Assembly (NCBI RefSeq): GCF_013284245.2
Contig: NZ_CP085876.1
Span: 582,501-646,500, forward strand
From: Brevibacillus sp. DP1.3A
GTDB lineage: Bacteria; Bacillota; Bacilli; Brevibacillales; Brevibacillaceae
Direction of reading: 5' to 3'
Length of the DNA: 64,000 bases
A model generated the notes under the pieces. The model ran no database searches, was not told the origin of the DNA, and was given only the letters and a program-made list of their open reading frames with translations. A program made the position numbers and the translations under genes. This document shows positions 47,923 to 56,400 of this stretch, one piece after another. The stretch's first letter is position 1. Each line of letters starts with the position of its first letter.

Positions 47923-48918
47923 GTGATCAGAGGCTTGTATACGTCTGCATCTGGCATGCTAGCATTGCAGAACAGGCAAGAATCGCTGGCGAACAATTTA
48001 GCAAATATCAATACACCCGGGTTCAAACAGGACGTGGGTGTCATGCGTGCATTTCCAGAGCAATTGCTCTCCCGCATGAATGATCATGAAGGACTGGATG
48101 TTCCAGGCGTCCCTACTATGCCTGGACAGCCTGCCATTATCGGGCGTTTGCACACAGGGGTATACATGTCGGAGGCGCTGCCGAATTTTGCGCAGGGGGA
48201 TATTGAAGAGACACGCAATCCGTATGATATTGCGTTGATGGACAATATTCAGCCAGATCAGAATGGCAATGAGCGGCGGTTGTTTTACAGTGTGGCGCGG
48301 ATTGAACAAGCAAATTTGGCTCAGCCAGCACAGCAAGAGGATATCCGCTATACAAGAAATGGTAACTGGAGTGTGAATTCAGATGGTTACCTGGTGACAG
48401 CGGAAGGGTATTATGTGCTGGATAGTTCTAATCAGGCAATTCGTATCAATGATCCCGCACTTAGTACCAATGGTACCAATGTCGGTCAAAACCTGAAAAT
48501 TACCGAGCGTGGCGAATTGATGCAAGTTACCATTGATCCAATTACAAAAGCAGAACAGTATACGGCGCTTCCTACTCATGCTAGATTGGGACTCGCGGTG
48601 GTAACCGATCCGCTAAAGCTAGTACGCGAAGGAACGAATGTTTTCCGATTTGAAGGCGACATAGCGGTGGAAGGGATTGATTTGGCAGAAGCCAACGATC
48701 AGGCTGCTAGAGCAGCAGGTATATACACTACCCCTATGGTCGAAGGACGCTTCGGTACACAACAGGGCTGGCGTGAACGCTCGAATGTAGACCCAGCTCA
48801 AACCATGACGAGTATGATGAGTGTGCTTCGCGCCTATGAAGCGAACCAACGGGTGATTACCACGATTGACGGTACGCTGGACAAGGCTGCTAATGAAATT
48901 GGTCGGGTTAATGGATAA
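47923..48918 (+). CDS. flhO: Flagellar rod/hook-basal-body protein FlhO
   Basis: Axial protein of the distal flagellar rod in Bacilli, related to FlgF/FlgG. The 331-residue product has the rod-protein N-terminus IRGLYTSASGMLALQ with SLANNLANINTPGFKQD, and the C-terminal helix VLRAYEANQRVITTIDGTLD. It has no secretion signal, as expected for flagellar type III export. GTG start, 7 bases after mbl stop; GGGGGTAAG upstream. Followed by flhP. Confidence 0.95.
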   Translation: MIRGLYTSASGMLALQNRQESLANNLANINTPGFKQDVGVMRAFPEQLLSRMNDHEGLDVPGVPTMPGQPAIIGRLHTGVYMSEALPNFAQGDIEETRNPYDIALMDNIQPDQNGNERRLFYSVARIEQANLAQPAQQEDIRYTRNGNWSVNSDGYLVTAEGYYVLDSSNQAIRINDPALSTNGTNVGQNLKITERGELMQVTIDPITKAEQYTALPTHARLGLAVVTDPLKLVREGTNVFRFEGDIAVEGIDLAEANDQAARAAGIYTTPMVEGRFGTQQGWRERSNVDPAQTMTSMMSVLRAYEANQRVITTIDGTLDKAANEIGRVNG

Positions 48919-48933
48919 TAGGAGGTAGGAAGG

Positions 48934-49770
48934 ATGCAGTCGCTTAATATTTCCACATCAGCTATGCGCGGTATTCAGCAAGCGTTGGACAATACAGCCA
49001 ACAACCTGTCGAACATTGATACGATTGGGTACAAGCGCAGGGTCGCATCGTTTTCCGAGCTTCTCACAGACTCAATGAATGAGCAGCCGGCAGCGGACAA
49101 CCAAAATCGTAATACACCAGCGGGGATAAGAATCGGTAGTGGAGCGCATCTTGCCATGACCAAGCTGGATCTCGGTCAAGGCAGTCTCAAGCAGACAGAT
49201 GTGCCAACAGATGTTTTGATTGAAGGAGATGGCTATTTTTTGGTCACTCGTAAAATCAAAGATTCGAATAACATCACTGTGGATGAAGAAAGTCGCTTTA
49301 CGCGTAATGGTTCCTTTAAGGTCAGTTATGATAATGATGAGCAAGGATACGTATTGCACACCAGTTCAGGTCATATATTGACAGATGAGGACGGTAAGAA
49401 TATCGTATTGCAAGAGCCAGTAAAAAACATTGAGATTTCTCCAGACGGTACTATGAATGCTGATGGTTTGCTGGTCCCGGTAAAAATTGGTGTATGGAAT
49501 GTAGATAACCCTGATCAGCTAAAACAAGTCGGTGAGAATCTGTTTGATGCCGAATTGGTTTTCATGGCAGGAGGACCAAAAATTAAATACACCAGTTCTT
49601 ATGATAATGGTGTAACATTGCGCCAAGGTGCTCTCGAATCATCGAACGTCAGCATGACAGAAGAAATGTCCCAACTGGTGAACATTCAACGTGCGTATCA
49701 ATTGAACTCACGCGCAATCGGCATCAGTGATCAAATGATGGGCATTGCTAACCAACTCAGAAGCAGATAA
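48934..49770 (+). CDS. flhP: Flagellar rod/hook-basal-body protein FlhP
   Basis: Partner of FlhO in the distal rod, 278 residues. Shows the FlgG-type motifs at both ends: NTANNLSNIDTIGYKRR and QLVNIQRAYQLNSRAIGISDQM. The ATG is preceded by ATAGGAGGTAGG. The bulk of the flagellar genes is not in this window. Confidence 0.95.
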   Translation: MQSLNISTSAMRGIQQALDNTANNLSNIDTIGYKRRVASFSELLTDSMNEQPAADNQNRNTPAGIRIGSGAHLAMTKLDLGQGSLKQTDVPTDVLIEGDGYFLVTRKIKDSNNITVDEESRFTRNGSFKVSYDNDEQGYVLHTSSGHILTDEDGKNIVLQEPVKNIEISPDGTMNADGLLVPVKIGVWNVDNPDQLKQVGENLFDAELVFMAGGPKIKYTSSYDNGVTLRQGALESSNVSMTEEMSQLVNIQRAYQLNSRAIGISDQMMGIANQLRSR

Positions 49771-49804
49771 CCCATATAATTTCAACATGACGGAGGAGAG
49801 GAGC

Positions 49805-50059
49805 ATGGAACAAGGGAAGAGCAAACGTTTCCCGCGTCAGACCGAAGAAGTTAAGTCAAAAGGAAAAGAGCGGGAACGGAGCGGCAAGAATTGGCGGCTG
49901 AGAGTTGCCAAGATGGTGCTGGTCCCACTCCTGCTGTTTTTCTCACTGGTCATTGGTCTGATGATCGGATACGGTGGAGTTGGCAAGAAGCCAATGTCTG
50001 ATGTATTCGATCTAGGAACCTACAAGCATATGTGGGATTTAATGTTTGAAGATACGTAA
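49805..50059 (+). CDS. EpuA-type small membrane protein (annotated in databases as an RNA polymerase beta-subunit-like protein)
   Basis: An 84-residue protein with a strongly basic cytosolic N-terminal half (Lys, Arg, Glu), one membrane helix (MVLVPLLLFFSLVIGLMIGY) and a short external tail ending near YKHMWDLMFEDT. This pattern is the EpuA family (PF11772 as I recall), whose database label as RNA polymerase subunit is misleading; its true role is unknown. Start at 49805 behind GGAGGAGAGGAG. It is close behind flhP and followed by a terminator. Confidence 0.8.
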   Translation: MEQGKSKRFPRQTEEVKSKGKERERSGKNWRLRVAKMVLVPLLLFFSLVIGLMIGYGGVGKKPMSDVFDLGTYKHMWDLMFEDT

Positions 50060-50074
50060 AAAGCTAGCTGGACA

Positions 50075-50108
50075 AGCCCGAACCTATGGTTGGGGCTCCT
50101 TTTTTTTC
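50075..50108 (+). terminator. Terminator of the mbl-flhO-flhP group
   Basis: AGCCCGAACC (50075-50084) pairs with GGTTGGGGCT (50088-50097) with one mismatch and a three-base loop, followed by CC and nine T. Confidence 0.85.
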
Positions 50109-50195
50109 GAGGACTTGTTGTGGTGTTTGTCCACAGAGTATAATAGGTCGAGTGGTTGAAAAAGGAAGTGACGATTTGAATACGGAGGGATGTCC

Positions 50196-50711
50196 GTGAA
50201 TCTTCCTAATTTGCTTACGATCTTTCGCATCGTGCTCATCCCTTTGTACCTGTATGTCTTTTTTTCGGAGTTTCCGTATCATGTTGAAATCGCTTTAGGC
50301 ATTTTGATTTTGGCGGGAGTGACCGATATTGCGGACGGGTACATCGCGCGGAAGCATAAGCTTGTGACCACCATCGGAATGATGTTAGATCCTCTGGCAG
50401 ATAAATTAATGATGCTGGCGGTCATCGCCTCATTATTTTTGACAGATCGAATCAGTATATGGGCTGCCCTGTTTTTCTTTGTGCGCGATCTGGCAATGAT
50501 AGTAGCAGGAGCTGTTTACCACTTCCGCGGAAAAAAAACCGTCCCGGCAAACGCCTACGGCAAGCTGACAACCGTTCTTTTGTATGTGGTCATTCCGCTG
50601 GTGATGTATCGCTATGAGTACAGTGAAGCGATACTTTGGTCAGTTATAGCGTTCTCCTTTATTGTGAGCGCGATTTATCTGGCAAAGGCTCGACTATTGA
50701 ACCGCGTGTAA
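50196..50711 (+). CDS. CDP-alcohol phosphatidyltransferase (PgsA-like)
   Basis: Integral membrane enzyme, 171 residues, six helices, likely CDP-diacylglycerol-glycerol-3-phosphate 3-phosphatidyltransferase. The complete CDP-alcohol motif is visible in DIADGYIARKHKLVTTIG followed by MMLDPLADK (pattern DGxxAR-x8-GxxxDxxxD). The GTG at 50196 is preferred to the ATG at 50190 because GGAGGG (50184-50189) would overlap the latter; the product then begins NLPNLLTIFRIVLIP as PgsA does. A cardiolipin-type or other head-group specificity cannot be excluded. Confidence 0.9.
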   Translation: MNLPNLLTIFRIVLIPLYLYVFFSEFPYHVEIALGILILAGVTDIADGYIARKHKLVTTIGMMLDPLADKLMMLAVIASLFLTDRISIWAALFFFVRDLAMIVAGAVYHFRGKKTVPANAYGKLTTVLLYVVIPLVMYRYEYSEAILWSVIAFSFIVSAIYLAKARLLNRV

Positions 50712-50721
50712 GGGTGAAAAA

Positions 50722-50760
50722 GAGCACTTCCCACTCTTTGGGGAGGAAGTGCCCCTTTTA
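50722..50760 (+). terminator. Terminator after the PgsA-like gene
   Basis: GCACTTCC (50724-50731) pairs with GGAAGTGC (50745-50752), followed by CCCTTTTA. Confidence 0.65.
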
Positions 50761-50875
50761 TCTTAACCCCGCTTGTCCGTTCAACTGGGGCGGGAGTTAT
50801 GTATATTGTTTCGTTGGTCAAAGGGTATTCATGCATAGACAAGTCTAGTTAAGTATGGAAATGGAGCGATACATA

Positions 50876-51334
50876 ATGGAAATCAAAGCGCCTTTGGATA
50901 TTATGCAAATTCAGGAAATCATCCCGCATCGTTACCCGTTTTTGCTAATTGACAAAATCGAAGAGCTGGAGTTAGGAAAAAAAGCGGTTGGAATTAAAAA
51001 TGTTACGGTAAATGAACCGTTTTTCCAAGGCCATTTTCCTGGTTATCCAGTCATGCCTGGTGTCCTTATTGTGGAAGCATTGGCACAGGTTGGGGCAGTA
51101 GCGATGCTTAGCATGGAGGAACATCAAGGAAAAATCGGACTGTTCGCAGGTATTGATGAATTCCGTTTCAAGGATCAGGTGAAGCCGGGAGACACGCTGG
51201 TACTAGAGGTTGAGCTTACTCGTGTACGTGGAACCGTCGGCAAAGGGCATGGCAGAGCACTGGTAAATGGGAAAGTAGTAGCAGAGGGTGGATTGATGTT
51301 TGCCCTGACGGCAGGAAATAAGGCACATTCATGA
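50876..51334 (+). CDS. fabZ: 3-hydroxyacyl-ACP dehydratase FabZ
   Basis: Dehydrates beta-hydroxyacyl-ACP in fatty-acid elongation. The 152-residue product has [13 protein letters not shown] near the N-terminus and the catalytic His in [20 protein letters not shown], with the Glu in the following helix. The ATG at 50876 is preferred to 50855 and 50861 because GGAG (50863-50866) lies nine bases before it. Presence after mbl-flhO-flhP matches ywpB of B. subtilis. A terminator stem begins at its last codons. Confidence 0.95.
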   Translation: MEIKAPLDIMQIQEIIPHRYPFLLIDKIEELELGKKAVGIKNVTVNEPFFQGHFPGYPVMPGVLIVEALAQVGAVAMLSMEEHQGKIGLFAGIDEFRFKDQVKPGDTLVLEVELTRVRGTVGKGHGRALVNGKVVAEGGLMFALTAGNKAHS

Positions 51335-51358
51335 TCATCTTGAATGTGCCTTTCTTTT
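51321..51358 (+). terminator. Terminator of fabZ
   Basis: AGGCACATTCA (51321-51331) pairs with TGAATGTGCCT (51341-51351) followed by a T-rich tail. The left arm is the end of the fabZ coding region. Confidence 0.85.
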
Positions 51359-51447
51359 CGGGTAGAATGGCTAATGGGCAACTCCATGCATGAATAAGGT
51401 AGTTTAATTAAATATTCATTTAATAACAAGCACTTGAAGGTGAAGAA

Positions 51448-52185
51448 ATGACCAAACAGGTCGCAACCATATTAGATGTGCCATTTACGACTCGCGGCTT
51501 CCGTGAGACTGTCGATCATATAACAGAGCGCATACAAAGCGGTCAAAAGACCCATGTAGTGACTGCTAATCCTGAAATCGTCATGGTAGCGAGAGAGAAT
51601 CGCGCTTTCCGCTCTATTGTAGAACAAGCCTATGTCGTTCCAGATGGAATTGGAATCGTGTACGCTGCTAAATGGACGAATCAACCGATTTATGAGCGCG
51701 TTACCGGTGTGGAGCTTCTGGAAGCGCTCATGGCGAAAGCCGATCAACATCAGTGGGGCGTGTATTTACTCGGCGCCAAGCCAGATGTCATTCATTTGGC
51801 AAAAGAGAAACTGAGTGATCGTTATCCGAACGCCCGAATCGTCGGATGTCGGGATGGCTATTTTCGCCCAGAGGAAGAAACTCAACTTGTACAAGAAATT
51901 GCCGAAGCGAAACCGCAGCTTCTGTTCGTCGCGCTGGGTGCGCCCAGACAAGACGAGTGGATGGCGAAGTATCGCGATCAATTAAATGCCTCCCTGATGA
52001 TGGGGGTAGGCGGAAGCTTTGACGTCATTTCCGGGAAAGTGAAGCGCGCTCCCGAGATTTGGCAAAAACTGCATTTGGAATGGTTTTATCGACTTGCTTC
52101 TGAGCCTTCCCGCTGGAAGCGTCAACTGGCTATTCCTCGGTTTGTTCTAACCGTACTGAAAGAAAAATGGAGTAGCCGTTCCTAG
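51448..52185 (+). CDS. tagA: WecG/TagA-family glycosyltransferase (ManNAc transferase)
   Basis: Expected to add N-acetylmannosamine from UDP-ManNAc to GlcNAc-PP-undecaprenol, giving the conserved linkage unit of wall teichoic acid or secondary wall polymers. The 245-residue product has the GT26 marks THVVTANPEIVMVARE, VVPDGIGIVYAAKW with the catalytic Asp, YLLGAKPDV and ALGAPRQDEWM. The tagO gene is next, and the UDP-ManNAc-making epimerase is at 8341. Members of this family also act in other exopolysaccharides, so the final polymer is uncertain. Confidence 0.93.
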   Translation: MTKQVATILDVPFTTRGFRETVDHITERIQSGQKTHVVTANPEIVMVARENRAFRSIVEQAYVVPDGIGIVYAAKWTNQPIYERVTGVELLEALMAKADQHQWGVYLLGAKPDVIHLAKEKLSDRYPNARIVGCRDGYFRPEEETQLVQEIAEAKPQLLFVALGAPRQDEWMAKYRDQLNASLMMGVGGSFDVISGKVKRAPEIWQKLHLEWFYRLASEPSRWKRQLAIPRFVLTVLKEKWSSRS

Positions 52186-52212
52186 ATGCATCCGTAGAGA
52201 GGAGAACAGTCG

Positions 52213-53313
52213 ATGTCTACACTAATCCTCGGATTTCTGACTTCGCTGATCATATCGTTTATTGCAACACCGTATGTTAAAAACCTGGCTGTAAAAGTAG
52301 GCGCAGTGGATGCCCCGAATCAGCGCAAGGTACACACGCGAATCATGCCACGTATGGGTGGCTTGGCTATTTATATCGGTTATCTAGTTGCGTTCTTCCT
52401 ATTTGTCCCGTATACAAACATATCGGAAATGCTGGGAATTTTCATCGGAAGCACGATCGTTATGGTCGTCGGCATGCTCGATGACAAATACCAGCTCTCG
52501 CCAAAATGGAAGCTGCTCGGACAGCTAGTCGCAACAGCGATTGTCGTCATTCCTTTTGGCTTGAAGATCGGCGTCGTGAATCTGCCGTATAGCGGAAGCA
52601 TTGATTTCAGCAGTGGCTGGCTCTTCTGGCTGGCGATTCCGATTACAATGTTTTGGATTGTCGGGGTAACGAATGCGGTGAACCTGATTGACGGTCTCGA
52701 TGGGCTGTCGGCAGGTGTGTCTGCGATTGCTGCAGGGACAATGGGTGTCATGGCCTTGTTGATGGACGATTACAAGGTAGCGACTTACTGTTTCGTGCTC
52801 CTCGGAGCGATCCTGGGCTTTCTCTACTTTAACTTTCATCCGGCTCGTCTGTTCATGGGCGACACCGGTTCGCTTTTCTTGGGCTTCAACCTGGCTGCCC
52901 TGTCGATCATGGGCTTTAAAGAAGCGTTGTTCGTTTCTTTTATCATTCCAATCGTCGTGCTGGGTGTACCGCTCTGGGATACGTTCTTCGCCATCGTGCG
53001 CAGGATCGTAAACAAAAAGCCGATTTCGAGCCCAGACAAAGGGCATTTGCATCACTGTTTGCTGAACATGGGTCTGTCGCACCGCTCGACTGTACTCACG
53101 ATTTACTCGATCAGCATTTTCTTCGGGACGATGGCGATCCTGCTGACGAAGACGACGAAGTGGACTACGATTATTGTCATGGTCGCACTGTTAATCGTTA
53201 TTCATCTCGGAACGGAGATCGTTGGACTCGTTAGCCGACGTCACCGTCCACTGATCAATGCATATCGACGGATTAAAATTAAACAGACCGATCAACAGCG
53301 TCGGACGAATTAG
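52213..53313 (+). CDS. tagO: Undecaprenyl-phosphate GlcNAc-1-phosphate transferase TagO
   Basis: Polytopic membrane enzyme (366 residues, about 11 helices) that starts wall-polymer synthesis by moving GlcNAc-1-P to undecaprenyl phosphate. Signatures: PNQRKVHTRIMPRMGGLAIY, GMLDDKYQLSPKWKL with the Asp pair, NAVNLIDGLDGLSAG, FMGDTGSLFLGF and the cytosolic HLHHCLLNMGLSHR. AGAGGAGAACAGTCG precedes the ATG. Forms a pair with tagA. Confidence 0.96.
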   Translation: MSTLILGFLTSLIISFIATPYVKNLAVKVGAVDAPNQRKVHTRIMPRMGGLAIYIGYLVAFFLFVPYTNISEMLGIFIGSTIVMVVGMLDDKYQLSPKWKLLGQLVATAIVVIPFGLKIGVVNLPYSGSIDFSSGWLFWLAIPITMFWIVGVTNAVNLIDGLDGLSAGVSAIAAGTMGVMALLMDDYKVATYCFVLLGAILGFLYFNFHPARLFMGDTGSLFLGFNLAALSIMGFKEALFVSFIIPIVVLGVPLWDTFFAIVRRIVNKKPISSPDKGHLHHCLLNMGLSHRSTVLTIYSISIFFGTMAILLTKTTKWTTIIVMVALLIVIHLGTEIVGLVSRRHRPLINAYRRIKIKQTDQQRRTN

Positions 53314-53324
53314 AAATAAGCAGA

Positions 53325-53358
53325 GCCCTAGCATCCTTTTGGTGCTAGGGTTTTTTTT
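53325..53358 (+). terminator. Terminator of tagO
   Basis: CCCTAGCA (53325-53332) pairs with TGCTAGGG (53343-53350), followed by eight T. Confidence 0.88.
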
Positions 53359-53427
53359 CGCCAATATTTAGGGGGAAACACTTAAGTGAAAAAGGGAATT
53401 GTCCGATAAAGATAGGGAGAATTACAT

Positions 53428-53450
53428 TGTCCCATTAATAGTGTGGGACA
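53428..53450. promoter_or_regulatory. Inverted repeat upstream of the giant SLH protein gene
   Basis: TGTCCCA (53428-53434) and TGGGACA (53444-53450) form a perfect 7-bp inverted repeat with a 9-bp spacer, 38 bases before the ATG. It could be an operator or a leader hairpin; I know no regulator for it. Confidence 0.45.
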
Positions 53451-53487
53451 CATAAGAGGTTTCAAAAATAAACGGAGAGGTGAAAAT

Positions 53488-56400
53488 ATGAACAAGTCCT
53501 ATCAACAATTCCGTCGTTGGCTGGTAATGTGCCTGACGATGATGCTGATTGTTACAGGTGTTATGCCAGCGGTACCAGCTTTTGCGGCGCTGGGTTCCAA
53601 TTGGAATACTGCGTCAGGTATCAAGACACCACCATCTAGCTATGTCATCAGCGGGGGTGGCACAAGTTATAGCGACCCGATTAAGACAAAATCCAAATTG
53701 GTATACCAAGTCGAGCTTTTCTATAAGGATGCCACTAAAAATGGCCAAGGCTTTGATGTTTTAATTGATAATGTTCCACTTCCGAACAATCAACTATTTG
53801 TAAACGAAAAAATTACACTGCCTGATTTTCAACTGAATAGCAGTGGAGCAGTAACAAAAGTTACAGTGAGGCCAAAAGTAACGGTGGATCCAACGAACGA
53901 TACAGCAGAGATTTACTTCCAGTACACACCAACCCCTGCTGCTCCAGGAACAGGTCCGCTAATTTTTGATAACGCCGGAGCGGGTAAGCATCAAAGTGAC
54001 CCTATCAAGGTAACAAATAGAACAGTAACGAATTTGAAATACAAATATAATGTCTCATCCGCAGTGGATAAATCACAAGCTGTCGAAGTTCAGGTAAACG
54101 GAGTAACCGTTCGAACTGTAACCGGTCCCGGAAGTACCTTGCCAGATATCGATTTATCTCCTGGTCTGAATGCAGTTCAGTTGTTTGCACCGAATACAGG
54201 AGAACGTGCCATTGTATATTACGAGTACAACTCACAGAACAGCCCGATCTCCATTACCAACTTCTCTGGAGGAACGACAGCCTATACTCCAGTGATTTAT
54301 GGGGACTCTACTATTACCTTGATCGGTACGTATGGAAGTGGAGTAACGGGAAGCAGCTTGCGACTGAAGCTGATTACGAACAACGGCAGCTCCATTCAAG
54401 ACTTAGCCAACACTGCACCAGCGATTAATGGTAGCACTTTTACATTTAATAACATCAGCTTGAAGCCCGGTCTGAATCAGATCGCTTTTTACGAAAAGGT
54501 AGGAAATGTAACCAAAGAACACTACCAGTTCTATGTTCAATACAACAACACACCGCTTGTTAGTGATTTGAAAGTAAATGATACACCATTGAACGATCCG
54601 AATGTCAACACGAGTCCGACTTATATCACGGTTCCATCGGTCAACCGTCTGAATTTGAATCTGGACGGGAAAGCGCTAAATGCAGATTCCGTTGAAGTGA
54701 AAAACCTGCGTACAGGTGATGTAGTTAAAACACAGGTGAACCGTACAGGTTCATTTGGATTGAGTGTACCATCCCAGCTTGGCGAAAATACTTTGGAAAT
54801 CAGAGTCTTTAACCAAAACAAAGAGGTAGGTACCTTTGTCCGTAAGCTGTTGGTCACCACTACATCCTCTGGAAGCTCTGATCAATTTTATAAAGTAATG
54901 TTGGGGGCAGTACCACTTTTGCCTAACCAGCAAGCGACGATATCAGGTCCTGCTTCTTCTTCTGCCATGGAGTTGAATGGCGCTGCACTGTTGAAATTTG
55001 TAGACATTGCTGGTGAACAACAGTTCCAGGAATTTAAAATTACCATCTCCGAGGGTGCGACGAAAAAAGAATACAAGAATGCAGACGGGGTAACCTTTAC
55101 TCCGATTGGCAACCCGCAAAGCGGATTTACGGAATATGCGGTAAAAATGTCGGTGCCAGCGGGTAGCTTCGTGGACGGTAAAACGTACAAGGTATCTTTG
55201 AGCTATCAATACCTGACAAAGGCATCGGATAATACAGTAACTTCTCCATCAGGCTTTATTAATGTCGCGAATTACGAATACGAATTCAAATACTTGGATA
55301 GCTCTAAGCCGAGCATTTCACAAGTGATTAATTTGGCAAATGCACAAGTATTGTCTCCAACGGCTGCGAATATCATCGTTACTTCACCGTTGGAATTGAA
55401 GGCAGTTACGAAAAATATACCAAATCCAACTACTGCAACGATCACGTATAACGGGCAAGCGTTAACTTCAGGAACAGACTATGTAATTACGGCTGGGACA
55501 GATGATTTTACGCTTACTTTGAAAAAGCTGCCCCAGGGTCAAGGGAAACTGGTGATTGGGTATACTGGTGCAGCGGGTTCATTATCTGCTGCTTACACTC
55601 TGGATATTCGTATTACCCCATTTGCTCAAATCACCTATGTAGATGCAACTGGACAGGTACGCAGCTTTGAAGATGGATATCAAGTAAAGAGTGAAAATGA
55701 CATCCGAAATCTCGACGGGAAAGTGTACAACTATGTATTGAAGGGTGGCACCACAAGCAACATTGAGGCAACCTTAAATGGTACAAAAATCAATATTAAA
55801 GATAGTGATATTGACACAAACAAGGGTACGTTCCTTATTGAGAAGGGTGAGCTGAAATACAAAAAAGGCAACAACGTCCTGAAAATCACCTTGAAAGACG
55901 ATCCACAAACAGTTTTCACCTATAATGTTTCCTACAACTCATCCAAGACGCCATCGGTAGAGGATGTGAAGCTGGAGATCATCTCCAATGGTGATACGGA
56001 AGAGCTGACCAAGAAAGCTGGAGATGCATCTTATAAAACCGGCGCCAACTTCTTGACCAACTTGAGCTTTACAGTAAATGATGCAACACATGTCTACATT
56101 GAAAAGAACGGGAAGCGTATCAATGATTTCCGCTACAAGAGTGGAGATTGGGAACAAGATACGACGAACCAGGAGTACGTAAAAGCACGCCTCGAAGCAG
56201 CGTTGAATAACGATTTGGAAGACTTGTTCGATGAGCACAACATTGATTCACAGTCACGTTCCCGATTTGAAGGGAAGATGACTACGAAGAAATATGGCGA
56301 CCTTGTTGAAGAAGTGCAAGATGCTGTGACTGATGCCAAAGAACAGGAACAGAAACTGGCCCTTTTCCCACTGACACTGAAAAAGGGTGGAACAACGGTC

